Assembly: GCF_001542815.1 (NCBI RefSeq)
Contig: NZ_CP006992.1
Location: 2,423,501-2,487,500, forward strand
From: Methylobacterium sp. AMS5
GTDB lineage: Bacteria > Pseudomonadota > Alphaproteobacteria > Rhizobiales > Beijerinckiaceae
Direction: 5' to 3'
DNA: 64,000 bases
In this document: piece by piece, positions 18,055 through 27,767 of the stretch
Position numbering within the stretch: position 1 is the first letter of the stretch
Layout: each line of letters opens with the position of its first letter
Made by a program: the position numbers and the translations under genes
The notes under the pieces: model-generated
What the model saw: the letters and a program-made list of their open reading frames with translations, nothing else
Databases searched by the model: none
Told to the model about the DNA's origin: nothing

Positions 18055-19464
18055 ATGAATACGGCCGCCGATGTGCTGAAGGCCATCAAGGACAATGACG
18101 TCAAGTACGTCGACTTCCGCTTCACCGACCCGCGCGGCAAGTGGCAGCATGTGACCTTCGACGTCTCCCTGATCGACGAGGAGATGTTCACGGACGGCAC
18201 CATGTTCGACGGCTCGTCGATCGCCGGCTGGAAGGCGATCAACGAGTCCGACATGCTGCTGATGCCGGACCCGGTCACGGCCTGCATGGACCCGTTCTTC
18301 TCCGCCTCCACGATGTCGATCGTCTGCGACGTGCTGGAGCCCTCGACCGGCGAGCCCTATGCCCGCGATCCGCGCTCGACCGCCAAGCTCGCCGAGGCGT
18401 ATCTGCGCTCCACCGGCATCGGCGACACGATCTATGTCGGCCCCGAGGCCGAGTTCTTCGTGTTCGACGACGTGAAGTTCGGCGCCGACCCCTACCATAC
18501 CGGCTTCCAGCTCGACTCGACCGAGCTGCCGACCAACGGCTTCACCGACTACGAGGGCGGCAACCTCGGCCACCGGGTGCAGACCAAGGGCGGCTACTTC
18601 CCCGTCCCGCCGCAGGATTCGGCCCAGGACATGCGCGGCGAGATGCTGGCCGCGATGCAGTCGATGGGCGTGAAGGTCGAGAAGCACCACCACGAGGTGG
18701 CGAGCGCCCAGCACGAGCTCGGCATGAAGTTCGACACGCTGACCCTGCTCGCCGACCACATGCAGATCTACAAGTACTGCATCCACAACGTCGCGCAGAG
18801 CTACGGCAAGTCGGCGACGTTCATGCCCAAGCCCGTCTACGGCGACAACGGCTCCGGCATGCACGTGCACCAGTCGATCTGGAAGGACGGCAAGCCGCTG
18901 TTCGCCGGCGACAAGTACGCCGACCTCTCCCAGGAATGCCTGTGGTACATCGGCGGCATCATCAAGCACGCCAAGGCGCTCAACGCCTTCACCAACCCGT
19001 CCACGAACTCCTACAAGCGCCTGGTGCCGGGCTACGAGGCCCCCGTGCTGCTGGCCTACTCGGCCCGCAACCGCTCGGCCTCCTGCCGTATCCCGTGGAC
19101 GACGAACCCGAAGGCCAAGCGCGTCGAGGTCCGCTTCCCCGATCCGATGGCCAACCCGTATCTCGCCTTCTCGGCGCTGCTGATGGCCGGCCTCGACGGC
19201 ATCCTCAACAAGATCGATCCGGGCCCGGCGATGGACAAGGATCTCTACGACCTGCCGCCGCGCGAGCTGAAGAAGATCCCGACCGTCTGCGGCTCGCTTC
19301 GCGAGGCGCTGCAGAACCTCGACAAGGACCGCGCCTTCCTCAAGGCCGGCGGCGTGTTCTCGGACGACCAGATCGACTCGTTCATCGAGCTGAAGATGAC
19401 CGAGGTGCTGCGCTACGAGATGACCCCGCACCCGATCGAGTTCGTGAACTACTACTCGTTGTAA
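18055..19464 (+). CDS. glnA: Glutamine synthetase type I
   Basis: 469 aa from the ATG at 18055, preceded by AGGAG. Dodecameric bacterial GSI. Landmarks: [54 protein letters not shown] and [10 protein letters not shown]. The adenylylation Tyr in DLYDLPP is at about residue 398, so the enzyme should be controlled by GlnE. It diverges from glnII with a 574-base intergenic region; no strong sigma-54 site faces glnA (TGGCA at 17818 has correct spacing but a poor -12), so it is probably transcribed constitutively while glnII is induced. A strong terminator follows. Confidence 0.97.
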   Translation: MNTAADVLKAIKDNDVKYVDFRFTDPRGKWQHVTFDVSLIDEEMFTDGTMFDGSSIAGWKAINESDMLLMPDPVTACMDPFFSASTMSIVCDVLEPSTGEPYARDPRSTAKLAEAYLRSTGIGDTIYVGPEAEFFVFDDVKFGADPYHTGFQLDSTELPTNGFTDYEGGNLGHRVQTKGGYFPVPPQDSAQDMRGEMLAAMQSMGVKVEKHHHEVASAQHELGMKFDTLTLLADHMQIYKYCIHNVAQSYGKSATFMPKPVYGDNGSGMHVHQSIWKDGKPLFAGDKYADLSQECLWYIGGIIKHAKALNAFTNPSTNSYKRLVPGYEAPVLLAYSARNRSASCRIPWTTNPKAKRVEVRFPDPMANPYLAFSALLMAGLDGILNKIDPGPAMDKDLYDLPPRELKKIPTVCGSLREALQNLDKDRAFLKAGGVFSDDQIDSFIELKMTEVLRYEMTPHPIEFVNYYSL

Positions 19465-19595
19465 CGGTCGCGCCGACGGGCGAGGCGGCGTACGCCCGCA
19501 GGACGCGGACGCCGTCTCACGAAGCCCGCGCGGTCCCTGGCCCGAGGCGGCCTCCACCGTCCCGAGGGGATCGGGCGGATGCCCTGCGACGTGAG

Positions 19596-19625
19596 GGGGC
19601 CGGAGCGATCCGGCCCCTTTTTATT
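19596..19625 (+). terminator. Rho-independent terminator of glnA
   Basis: GGGGCCGGA-GCGA-TCCGGCCCC is a perfect 9-bp stem with a tetraloop, followed by TTTTTTATT. It lies about 130 bases after the glnA stop in the correct orientation. Confidence 0.88.
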
Positions 19626-19725
19626 GGGTCGCTTACGGTTCGGAACGCTTCTAAACGCTCAACCTTTATTAACGCGTCAGTTGTATCATATGATATAGAT
19701 CGCACGCTCGCTCCGAGAGGCCGCA

Positions 19726-21627
19726 ATGGCCCTGACCAGGCTCCACGCCTTCATCGACACGTTCTCGGCCCGACCAGACGATGCGACCTATACGATTGCT
19801 CAGTACCGGGCGCTCAACCGCCAAGTGCTGGTCTTGTATACGACCATCGGTAGCAATGCTCTCGGCCTCGCCTACACTTATTACGGCGCGGCCCCGGACT
19901 GGATGACCATCTGGCCGCTGGCGGCCCTTCTTCTGCTCTGCCTCGTGCGCAGCCGTCTGTGGCTGCAATCCCTCGTCTCGCTGCCCGACCTCGAGACCAT
20001 CGCCAAGCGCCTGAACGCGACCACCTATCTCGCCATCGTCCTGTCGATCATCCTCCCGGTCTGGGCGCTGTCGCTGATGCAGTATGGCGAGCTGCCCGAG
20101 AGCATGATCGTGATCTTCTCGCTGACGATCATCATGATCGTCAGCGTGCAGTGTCTGATCCAGCATCCCACGGCCGCCGTCAGCATCTTCATCATCACGC
20201 TTCCGCCGGCGGTCTACCTGATCCTGCGCGGCGATACGCTGCTGCACATCATGGCGCTGAACTACGTCATCCTCGTCGGGGGGATGGTGGTGGTGCAGTA
20301 CTTCTCCTACGGCGATTTCCGCCGCGTCGTCGGCCTGATCGAGGAGAACCGGCGCCTCGCCCTGACCGACTACCTGACGGAGCTGCCCAATCGCCGCGCG
20401 TTCTCCGCCGAGATCGAGCGGCGGATCCAACGCCCGGACAGCGTGCCGTTCCATGTCGGCCTGATCGATCTCGACGGCTTCAAGCCGGTCAACGACAGCT
20501 TCGGCCACCGGGCCGGCGATGCCGTGCTGCGCGAGGTCGCCCAGCGGCTGAAGGCCAAGAATCTGGGATGGATCGGCCGGCTCGGCGGCGACGAGTTCGG
20601 GCTCATCGTCGAGGACGGGGCCGATCTCGCCCGCATCGGGCAGCGGGTCTGCGAAGGACTGGCGCGGCCGTTCCCGTTGCGCGAGGGGATCGCGCAGATC
20701 GGCGCGTCGATCGGGTTCGCGCGCTATCCCGATGCCGCCACATCGCCCGAATCGCTGATGGAGCGGGCGGACTTCGCCCTCTACCACGCCAAGAGCCATC
20801 AGCGCGGCGCCGCCGTCACCTTCGCGCCGGAACACGAGGAGCGGCTTCGCGCCCTCGCGGTGATCGAACAGGCGCTGCGGCGGGCCGACCTCGCGGCGGA
20901 GTTCGAACTCTACTATCAGCCGATCATCGATATCGTGGAGAACCGGATCGAGGCCTACGAGGCGCTGGCGCGCTGGAACAGCCCGGTCCTCGGACGCGTC
21001 GCGCCCGGCGAGTTCATCATCGTCGCCGAGCGGACCGGGCTGATCCGGGATCTCACCCCGGTGCTGTTCGGCAAGGCGCTGACGGCGATGCGGGCGTGGC
21101 CGGAGGAGGTGCGCCTGTCGTTCAACCTGTCGGCCCAGGACATCACCTCGCGCGACAGCATCGCGCGGCTCGCCGAACTCGTCGTCGCGAGCGGCATCGA
21201 TCCGGGCCGGATCGCCTTCGAGGTGACCGAGACGGGGCTGATGCGCGACCTCGGCGATGCCCACCGCTCGCTCATCGCTCTGAAGGCGCTCGGCACGGCG
21301 ATCGCCCTCGACGATTTCGGAACCGGCTATTCGAGCTTCAGCCATGTCCACCAGCTGCCGCTCGACCGGCTGAAGATCGACCGCAGCTTCGTTCTCGCGC
21401 TCGGCGGGGACGCGACCTCCCTCAGCATCATCCGCTCGATCGTCGATATGAGCCGCAACCTCAGCCTCCATTGCGTCGTCGAGGGGGTCGAGACCATCGA
21501 TCAGATGCTGCTGCTGCGCTCCGCCGGCTGCCGCTCGATGCAGGGCTACCTGTTCGGCAAGCCGATGCCGGAGGCCGCCGTCTCCGGCTTCGATCTCGTC
21601 GTGCCGGCGACGGCTCTGGCCTCCTGA
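19726..21627 (+). CDS. Membrane-bound diguanylate cyclase/phosphodiesterase (GGDEF-EAL)
   Basis: 633 aa. The N-terminal 200 residues contain about six hydrophobic helices (for example LSIILPVWALSLMQYG and IVIFSLTIIMIVSVQCL). The GGDEF domain has an intact GGDEF at residues 287-291 and DLDGFKPVNDSFGH; no RxxD inhibitory site lies at the usual spot before it. The EAL domain begins YEALARW (EAL 412-414) with LDDFGTGYSSF, KIDRSFV, VVEGVET and QGYLFGKPM all present, so both domains may be active. It makes or degrades cyclic di-GMP at the membrane; which activity dominates cannot be told. Monocistronic, downstream of the glnA terminator. Confidence 0.93.
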   Translation: MALTRLHAFIDTFSARPDDATYTIAQYRALNRQVLVLYTTIGSNALGLAYTYYGAAPDWMTIWPLAALLLLCLVRSRLWLQSLVSLPDLETIAKRLNATTYLAIVLSIILPVWALSLMQYGELPESMIVIFSLTIIMIVSVQCLIQHPTAAVSIFIITLPPAVYLILRGDTLLHIMALNYVILVGGMVVVQYFSYGDFRRVVGLIEENRRLALTDYLTELPNRRAFSAEIERRIQRPDSVPFHVGLIDLDGFKPVNDSFGHRAGDAVLREVAQRLKAKNLGWIGRLGGDEFGLIVEDGADLARIGQRVCEGLARPFPLREGIAQIGASIGFARYPDAATSPESLMERADFALYHAKSHQRGAAVTFAPEHEERLRALAVIEQALRRADLAAEFELYYQPIIDIVENRIEAYEALARWNSPVLGRVAPGEFIIVAERTGLIRDLTPVLFGKALTAMRAWPEEVRLSFNLSAQDITSRDSIARLAELVVASGIDPGRIAFEVTETGLMRDLGDAHRSLIALKALGTAIALDDFGTGYSSFSHVHQLPLDRLKIDRSFVLALGGDATSLSIIRSIVDMSRNLSLHCVVEGVETIDQMLLLRSAGCRSMQGYLFGKPMPEAAVSGFDLVVPATALAS

Positions 21628-21690
21628 CGCAGCCGTCGCCGCGCCGATGCCCTATCTTGGCAGGCGTCCTGGCACGAAGGAGGCTGCCCG

Positions 21691-22269
21691 ATGACCCTCA
21701 CCGTCCCCGTAATCCTCGGTTCCGTGCGCGCGGATCGCGCCGGCATCCGCGCCGCCCGTTTCCTGACCGCGCAGCTCGAAGCCCGCGGCCACGCGGCTCC
21801 GCTGGTCGATCCCGCCGAGCTGAAGCTCCCGCTCCTCGACCGGATGTACAAGGAATATCCCAAGGGCGAGGCCCCCGAACCGCTGGAGCGGCTGGCGACG
21901 CTGTTTCGCGGGGCCGATGCTTTCGTCGTGGTCTCGGCGGAGTACAACCACTCGATCCCGCCCGCGCTCTCCAACACCCTCGACCACTTCCTGGAGGAGT
22001 ATTTCTGGCGGCCCTCCGCCATCTGCTGCTACTCGGCGGGGCAGTATGGCGGCGTGCGCGCGGCGATGCAGTTGCGGGCGATGCTGGGCGAACTCGGCAC
22101 GCCGAGCATTCCCTCGCTCCTGCCGATCCCGCGCATCCAGAAGGCGCTGAGCGAGGCGGGCGAGCCGGCCGAGGATTGGCTCGGCCGGGCCGCGAAGAAG
22201 TTTCTCGACGAACTGACTTGGTACGCCGAGGCCCTGAAGACGAAGCGGGCCGGGGGCACGCCGTACTGA
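21691..22269 (+). CDS. NADPH-dependent FMN reductase-family protein
   Basis: 192 aa flavodoxin-fold protein. GSVRADRAGIRAARFL is the FMN phosphate-binding loop and SAEYNHSIPPALSNTLDHF the isoalloxazine-contact segment typical of the NADPH-dependent FMN reductase/azoreductase family. Such enzymes reduce flavins, quinones or metals; the substrate is unknown. The start ATG at 21691 is preceded by GGAGG. The next gene (22332) follows at 62 bases on the same strand. Confidence 0.85.
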   Translation: MTLTVPVILGSVRADRAGIRAARFLTAQLEARGHAAPLVDPAELKLPLLDRMYKEYPKGEAPEPLERLATLFRGADAFVVVSAEYNHSIPPALSNTLDHFLEEYFWRPSAICCYSAGQYGGVRAAMQLRAMLGELGTPSIPSLLPIPRIQKALSEAGEPAEDWLGRAAKKFLDELTWYAEALKTKRAGGTPY

Positions 22270-22331
22270 ACCTTGCGCGCGGCACTCCGTTTGCACCCCT
22301 CGCGGCACGGGCGGATGAGGAAAGCGGGCGC

Positions 22332-22670
22332 ATGAACGCGAGTGTCGACAGAGTAAGGGACGCGCTGGCCGAGTTGATCAAGGCGGCGCTCGTTTCCGAT
22401 GACGGCCTGAGCCTCGCCTTCCGGCAGGCAGCGGCGGACAAGATCGCCGCGCTCGCGGCCGATCCGCCGCCGGCGGACGCGGTGCGGATCGATGGCGCCT
22501 GGACCCTGGCGATCCGCGCGGCGGAAGCGCCGGAGCTTCAGCCGGAGGAAGGACAGGTGAACCTGACTCTGCCGCGGAGCGCGCCCTTTACCCTCGAAGA
22601 GCTGTCGCGGGCCGATTTCGACGTGGATCGGGCCGTGGAGACGATCCGCAAATCGGCTTCCACGGGCTGA
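22332..22670 (+). CDS. Small hypothetical protein
   Basis: 112 aa from the ATG at 22332 (MNASVDRVRDALAEL). Codon use is G/C-ending and typical of its neighbours, which supports a real gene. The sequence is predicted mostly helical at the N-terminus (RVRDALAELIKAALVSDDG) followed by an acidic, Pro-containing region and PFTLEELSRADFDVDRAVETI. No signal peptide or membrane helix. No family is recognised. Confidence 0.6.
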   Translation: MNASVDRVRDALAELIKAALVSDDGLSLAFRQAAADKIAALAADPPPADAVRIDGAWTLAIRAAEAPELQPEEGQVNLTLPRSAPFTLEELSRADFDVDRAVETIRKSASTG

Positions 22671-22828
22671 GGATCGGACCGAACCTGTTCACGGCCGGTA
22701 TCGCGGCGTTGTTCTGAGGCGTCCGAGCGCCCATCTTGAAGATGTGCCGGGATCGTCAATGGTCTCCCCAATCAACGAAAAACCGAACGCGCCACGCCTT
22801 CCCGGACCGGCGCGGAGAGCCTTGCTCC

Positions 22829-25180
22829 TTGGCCAGACGCATCAATCCGAAGGCGGGCACCCCCGTTCTTCCCTCCCGCGAGCAGATCCTCGCCTTTGTC
22901 GCCGAGACGCCCGGAAAGGTCGGCAAGCGCGAAATCGCCAAGGCCTTCGGCATCTCGGGCGCCGACAAGATCGGCCTCAAGGCGATCCTGAAGGAGATCG
23001 AGGCCGAGGGCGCGCTCGAGCGCGACCGCGGCGGCTTGCGGAAGGTCGGCAGCCTGCCGCCGGTCGTGCTGGCCGATATCGTGTCGCGCGACCGTGACGG
23101 CGACCTGATCGCCCGCCCGGCGCAGTGGGACGGTGAGGGAGAGGCGCCCAGGATCGCCGTCGAGACCCCGCGTGCCGGCCGAAAGGGCAACCGCCCCGCC
23201 CCCGGCATCGGCGACCGGGCACTGGTCCGCGTCGCACCGGACCCGGAATTGCCCGGCCGCTACACCGGCCGCGTCATCAAGGTGATCGGCAAGAACCGCT
23301 CCGAGGTGATCGGCGTCTACCGCGCCGGCCGCGACGGCGGGCGCCTGCTTCCTGTCGAGAAGAAGTCGCAGGGTAAGGAAATCGCGATCCCGCCGGGCGA
23401 GGAAGGCGAGGCCCGGGATGGCGACCTCGTCAGCGTCGCGGTGGAGCGCGAGACCCGCTTCGGCCTGCCCCGCGGGCGCGTCACCGAGCGGCTCGGCGCG
23501 CTCGGCTCCGAGAAGGCGGTGAGCCTGATCGCGCTGCACATCCACAACATCCCGCACGTCTTCCCCGCCGCCGTGCTGGCGGAGGCGGATGCAGCCAAGC
23601 GTGCGACCAAGCGCGGCCGCGAGGATTGGCGCGAGGCGCCGCTGGTCACCATCGACCCGCCCGACGCCAAGGACCACGACGACGCGGTGATGGCCGAGGC
23701 CGATCCCGATCCGGCCAACGAGGGCGGCTTCCTCGTCACGGTCGCGATCGCGGATGTGGCCGCCTATATCCGGCCGGATTCGGCCCTCGACCGCGAGGCG
23801 CTGCTGCGGGGCAACTCGGTCTACTTCCCCGACCGGGTCGTGCCGATGCTGCCCGAGCGCATCTCGAACGACCTCTGCTCCCTGCGCGAGGGCGAGGACC
23901 GTCCGGCGCTCGCCGTGCGGATGACCATCGGCGCCGACGGGGTGAAGCGCAGCCACAGCTTCCACCGCATCCTGATGCGCTCGCACGCCAAGCTCGCCTA
24001 TGCCCAAGCGCAGGCCGCCATCGACGGCCGGCCGGACGAGAAATCGGGACCGGTGCTGGAGACCGCGCTCCGCCCGCTCTACGCGGCCTATGAGGCGATG
24101 AAGCGGGCCCGCGACGCCCGCGGCCCGCTTGCTCTCGACCTGCCCGAGCGCAAGGTGCTGCTCGACGCGGAAGGCGGCGTCGATCGGGTGATCGTGCCGG
24201 AGCGGCTGGAGGCGCACCGGCTGATCGAGGAGTTCATGATCCAGGCCAACGTCGCGGCGGCCGAGACCCTGGAGAAGGCGGGCTCGCCGCTGATCTACCG
24301 GGTCCACGACGAACCGGCCCTGGAGAAGATGCGCGCCCTCGGCGAGGTGCTCGCCTCGGTCGGCCTCAAGATGACCAAGGGCGGCGTGCTGCGTCCGGAC
24401 CTGTTCAACCGCGTCCTCGCCCAGGTGGCCGAGAGCGAGCACGCTCCGTTCATCAACGAGGTGGTGCTGCGTTCGCAGGCACAGGCGGTCTACGCTGCAC
24501 AGAATCTGGGCCATTTCGGCCTCAACCTGCGCCGCTACGCCCACTTCACGTCGCCCATCCGGCGCTACGCGGATCTCATCGTCCACCGGGCTCTCGTGCG
24601 TGCGTGCGGATTGGGCAAGGACGGCCTGCCGGTCGACACCACGCCGGGCATGCTCGACGCGGTCTCCGAGCAAATCTCGGCGGCCGAGCGCCGGGCGATG
24701 GCAGCCGAGCGCGAGACCATCGACCGGCTCATCGCCGGCTACCTCGCCGACCGGGTCGGCGCGACCTTCTCGGGCCGGATCTCCGGGGTGACGCGCTCGG
24801 GGCTGTTCGTGAAGCTCGCCGAGACCGGAGCCGACGGGTTCGTGCCCGTCTCCACCATCGGCCACGAATATTACCGCCACGACGAGGCCCTGCACGCGCT
24901 CGTCGGCGACCGCAGCGGCGAGACCTACCGCCTCGGCGACACGGTCGAGGTCCGCCTCGTCGAGGCGGCGGCGGTCGCCGGTGCGCTGCGCTTCGAGATC
25001 CTGTCGGAGGGCCGCGGCCGCTCCGGTGCCAAAGGCGGCGGGATCAAGCGCAGCGGGTCCAAGGCAGGTGCGGGCAAGGCGAAGTTCGGTGCAAAGCCGT
25101 CGAAGGGCAAGCCGCGCCCCGGCAAGGCGGCGGCGTCCGAGAGCGATGCGGCGCGGCGCCATCGCGGCTCGCGTCGCTGA
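22829..25180 (+). CDS. rnr: Ribonuclease R
   Basis: 783 aa from a TTG at 22829 (LARRINPKAGTPVLPSREQ); no ATG or GTG lies in the right place, and GGAGAG is about 11 bases upstream. 3'-5' exoribonuclease that degrades structured RNA. Order: N-terminal winged-helix segment (EQILAFVAETPGKVGKREIAKAFGISG), cold-shock-like domains, the RNB catalytic domain with the Asp cluster TIDPPDAKDHDDAV, IADVAAYI, and HFTSPIRRYADLIVHRAL, then an S1 domain (FSGRISGVTRSGLFVKL) and a Lys/Gly-rich basic tail. The usual upstream topA is absent. It is followed by DUF983 and Nudix genes, as in other Hyphomicrobiales. Confidence 0.93.
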   Translation: MARRINPKAGTPVLPSREQILAFVAETPGKVGKREIAKAFGISGADKIGLKAILKEIEAEGALERDRGGLRKVGSLPPVVLADIVSRDRDGDLIARPAQWDGEGEAPRIAVETPRAGRKGNRPAPGIGDRALVRVAPDPELPGRYTGRVIKVIGKNRSEVIGVYRAGRDGGRLLPVEKKSQGKEIAIPPGEEGEARDGDLVSVAVERETRFGLPRGRVTERLGALGSEKAVSLIALHIHNIPHVFPAAVLAEADAAKRATKRGREDWREAPLVTIDPPDAKDHDDAVMAEADPDPANEGGFLVTVAIADVAAYIRPDSALDREALLRGNSVYFPDRVVPMLPERISNDLCSLREGEDRPALAVRMTIGADGVKRSHSFHRILMRSHAKLAYAQAQAAIDGRPDEKSGPVLETALRPLYAAYEAMKRARDARGPLALDLPERKVLLDAEGGVDRVIVPERLEAHRLIEEFMIQANVAAAETLEKAGSPLIYRVHDEPALEKMRALGEVLASVGLKMTKGGVLRPDLFNRVLAQVAESEHAPFINEVVLRSQAQAVYAAQNLGHFGLNLRRYAHFTSPIRRYADLIVHRALVRACGLGKDGLPVDTTPGMLDAVSEQISAAERRAMAAERETIDRLIAGYLADRVGATFSGRISGVTRSGLFVKLAETGADGFVPVSTIGHEYYRHDEALHALVGDRSGETYRLGDTVEVRLVEAAAVAGALRFEILSEGRGRSGAKGGGIKRSGSKAGAGKAKFGAKPSKGKPRPGKAAASESDAARRHRGSRR

Positions 25181-25204
25181 GCGGAAGGGGCTAACGTCGC
25201 CTCT

Positions 25205-25696
25205 ATGGAAACCTACGTCTCCCCTCCGGCCTCGGCTCCCCAGGAGCGGACGCGGCTGCTCCCGGCCATGGCCAGCGGCTTCCTCAACCGCTGCCCGCAT
25301 TGCGGGGAGGGCCACGTCTTCGGCCGGTTCCTCAAGGTGCGGCCCGCCTGCGAGGCCTGCGGCCTCGAGATGGAGGGCCACCGGGCCGACGACCTGCCGC
25401 CCTATATCGTGATCTTCCTCGTGGGCCACATCGTCGGCTACCTCGTTCTCGAGATCGAGATGGGCTACGACGTGCCGCTCTGGATCTCGATGACGGTGTG
25501 GCCCTTGCTCACCCTCGTCCTGGCGCTCGGGCTGTTGCAGCCGGTCAAGGGCGCGGTGATCGGCCTGCAATACACGTTCGGCATGCACGGTTTCGGCAAG
25601 CTGCCCCCCGCGCGCGGCGGGACCGGCACGGGGGAGAGACGCGGCGGTGAGGCAGGAAGCAGAGCGGGCGACGCCCCAGAGCTTGGATCGGCCTGA
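25205..25696 (+). CDS. DUF983 membrane protein
   Basis: 163 aa. A zinc-ribbon-like pair of Cys pairs (CPHCGEGHVF and CEACGLEM) precedes two hydrophobic helices (YIVIFLVGHIVGYLVLEIEMG and LWISMTVWPLLTLVLALGLL). This is the DUF983 pattern. The last 50 bases overlap the start of the Nudix gene, so the Gly/Arg-rich C-terminal tail may be poorly constrained. In Hyphomicrobiales the rnr-DUF983-Nudix order is common; function unknown. Confidence 0.85.
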   Translation: METYVSPPASAPQERTRLLPAMASGFLNRCPHCGEGHVFGRFLKVRPACEACGLEMEGHRADDLPPYIVIFLVGHIVGYLVLEIEMGYDVPLWISMTVWPLLTLVLALGLLQPVKGAVIGLQYTFGMHGFGKLPPARGGTGTGERRGGEAGSRAGDAPELGSA

Positions 25697-26420
25697 CTCG
25701 GATCGGCCTGATCCGCCTGCTGCCCCGCCCCGCCCGGTGCTCTTGCGCCCGCGCGATGCCGCGACGCTGATCATTCTCGACCGGTCACGAAAGAAACTGA
25801 AGCTGCTGATGGGCCGGCGCCATGCCGGTCTCGCCTTCATGGGCGGCAAGTTCGTGTTTCCCGGCGGGCGGATCGAGCCGTCCGATCGGATGATGCCGGT
25901 GGCCGGCGCCCTGTCGCAGCGGGCCGACGACGCCTTGCGCGCCAAGCTGCCGCGCGCACCCCACCATCTCGGCCGATCCCTCGCGCTCGCCGCGATCCGC
26001 GAGACCTACGAGGAGACCGGACTTCTCACCGGCACCCGCGATTATGGCCCACCGGAGACGGCGCCGGAGGGTGCGTGGCAGGCTTTTGCCGACGAAGGGG
26101 TGATGCCCGACCTCGAAGCCCTGCATCTGGTGGCGCGGGCGATCACGCCGCCGAGGCGCCCCCGCCGCTTCGATACCCGCTTCTTCGCCATCGATCGTAA
26201 GGCGGTGGTCGCCGAGCGGCCCGGTATCGTCGGGCCGGATGCGGAATTGACCGAACTCGCCTGGGTCGATCTCGACGCCGCGCGCAAGCTCGACCTGCCG
26301 CGCATCACCCGCGTGATCCTCGACGATCTGGAAGCGGCGGCCGACGCCGGCTTCCCGCCCTACCGGCCGATCCCGTTCTACTTCGAGCGCCGCGGCAAAG
26401 GGGTGCGGGAGGAGATCTGA
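25647..26420 (+). CDS. Nudix hydrolase with an interrupted Nudix box
   Basis: 257 aa from a GTG at 25647 overlapping DUF983; a later start would truncate only a Pro-rich leader. The Nudix core is visible as GGKFVFPGGRIEPSDR and AAIRETYEETGLL, giving the metal-binding RExxEE, but about 25-30 extra residues (VAGALSQRADDALRAKLPRA...) separate the Gly-rich strand from the helix, where the classic box is contiguous. Longer members such as the NUDT19-type hydrolases (acyl-CoA pyrophosphatases) also carry such an insert. Substrate unknown. The rpmG gene that commonly follows in relatives is not seen; an AT-rich stretch follows instead. Confidence 0.85.
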   Translation: MRQEAERATPQSLDRPDSDRPDPPAAPPRPVLLRPRDAATLIILDRSRKKLKLLMGRRHAGLAFMGGKFVFPGGRIEPSDRMMPVAGALSQRADDALRAKLPRAPHHLGRSLALAAIRETYEETGLLTGTRDYGPPETAPEGAWQAFADEGVMPDLEALHLVARAITPPRRPRRFDTRFFAIDRKAVVAERPGIVGPDAELTELAWVDLDAARKLDLPRITRVILDDLEAAADAGFPPYRPIPFYFERRGKGVREEI

Positions 26421-26511
26421 GCGGGACGGTCGCTGCCCTTCAGCGCGGCGAGATGCGCCACCTCACGTTCACCGTGGCGTTGAAAGAATTTGATTTTATT
26501 AAACAATTAGA

Positions 26512-26721
26512 TCATTCCAATATAATCAAATTATCCCATCCCGCCTTCAAATTCATAGACGTCAACATGTCCGTCAAATCTGTCCACGTACAAGAGCTGA
26601 TTTCGGTTTCATTGTTCCACGCTGCGTCGCATTCGTCGCAAACAAATATTTTATTTCCTGTGCAGCGTATTATGGCTTTAACGATTATTCCTTGTCCGTC
26701 ACAGCGAGGGCATATCATCAT
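26512..26721 (-). CDS. Small low-GC zinc-ribbon-like protein
   Basis: 69 aa from the ATG at 26721 (MMICPRCDGQG), chosen because AGGTGA lies just upstream; an ATG at 26748 would add nine residues. Two CxxC pairs, CPRCDGQG near the N-terminus and CDECDAAW in the middle, suggest a zinc ribbon. The gene is strikingly AT-rich against its surroundings and lies in a 340-base AT-rich patch after the Nudix gene. It looks like acquired DNA or an orphan. No family recognised. Confidence 0.55.
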   Translation of the reverse strand: MMICPRCDGQGIIVKAIIRCTGNKIFVCDECDAAWNNETEISSCTWTDLTDMLTSMNLKAGWDNLIILE

Positions 26722-26748
26722 ATTCACCTGATGGTGTAGGATAGGCAT

Positions 26749-27546
26749 TTATAATATGTGTTGTCCCAGGCGGTTGCAACGCGTTGCCCGCCGGGTAGGT
26801 GTCGCTGCCCACGGCCCCGGCATGGTCGCCGGCGGCACGATTTGGATGCGGCGGAGTGATCGCGGCATGTCGGCCTCTCCCACTTCGGAAGGGCTGGCTT
26901 CTCCGTCTGTGATCGCATTGATCTCGACGAGCGTGACGTCGGCCGCCTCCGCGTAGACCTTGGCTTGTTGGCGGGCATCAAGCATGGCCGCACGGCGCGC
27001 GTCGAGCAACGCGGCCCGCTCATTCTCGACCTTGAACCTCACCGACTGAACCCGAAGCAGGCCCGTTTCCGCAATCCGACTCATGGTTGCGTTCAACTGA
27101 TCGATCCCGTTGGCCTTCAAAATGAAGGTGGTCGTTGCGGTGAACGGAGTGGTCGATTTCTTGGGCGGCGGCGGCGGATGTCCGGGATCTTGTGGTGGCT
27201 GATAACCGCCGGATCGATCCTCATCGAGTCGGAAGCGACTTCTCTCGATTTTCACGCCGGCTTGCTCGAACCGACGCAGGACCTCTATCGCCGAGCCCGC
27301 TCGCTCTTCATGCGCCGAGACGGTTGCCTCCAACGTCTTGTCCTGCGTGACCAGACTGACCTCGAAGCGCCCGTAATCGGGCTTCTGTTCGAACGAGCCC
27401 GCGCCGCGGACGGTCAGAACGGATCCGCGTGATGGCGGAGAACTCTCGTTCGAAGACTGCGCTGCGGCTGACCCAAGCAGAAAGGTGGCCATGAAGGCGG
27501 CCAAGGCTGGAGCCTTGAACGGCAGGGGATCGATCATGGGAGCCAT
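26749..27546 (-). CDS. Exported SIMPL-domain protein, atypical C-terminus
   Basis: 265 aa from the ATG at 27546 (MAPMIDPLPF); the frame is open further upstream without signal-like sequence. A signal peptide is visible (ALAAFMATFLLGSAAAQ). The SIMPL (DUF541) core follows: LTVRGAGSFEQKPDYGRFEVSL, VLRRFEQAGVKIERSRFRL, FTATTTFILK and DARRAAMLDARQQAKVYAEAA. The usual final strand with the xVTVxW ending is missing: the last 35 residues are Arg/Pro-rich, while another frame of the same DNA reads GGQRVATAW, so a frameshift near 26800-26850 is possible. Periplasmic, function unknown. Confidence 0.75.
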   Translation of the reverse strand: MAPMIDPLPFKAPALAAFMATFLLGSAAAQSSNESSPPSRGSVLTVRGAGSFEQKPDYGRFEVSLVTQDKTLEATVSAHEERAGSAIEVLRRFEQAGVKIERSRFRLDEDRSGGYQPPQDPGHPPPPPKKSTTPFTATTTFILKANGIDQLNATMSRIAETGLLRVQSVRFKVENERAALLDARRAAMLDARQQAKVYAEAADVTLVEINAITDGEASPSEVGEADMPRSLRRIQIVPPATMPGPWAATPTRRATRCNRLGQHIL

Positions 27547-27767
27547 TCGAACAGGTTGCTGATGTCCGATGGACGGACCGTCGGACGGAGGGATCACAAT
27601 CTCCGGTCGAGTTGATGCCTGCATGCGCCCAGGAAGATGGCTGAAGCTTGACCGCTTGCGGAAGCCTGCCCAGTCCGCACGGACAGAAATGCATCCTTCG
27701 ATCCCACAAAGGAGATTCTTAAGCGGCATCGGCCATCCTGGGACGGCAAGTGGAGCCGAAATCACCG

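Noticed and set aside
17467..19557. Minus-strand open frame of about 700 codons opposite glnA
   Set aside because: Shadow of glnA; no recognisable domain and biased composition.
22772..25945. Minus-strand open frame of about 1,050 codons across rnr, DUF983 and the Nudix gene
   Set aside because: Antisense to three genes with clear family motifs; His/Asp/Arg-rich composition typical of a shadow frame.
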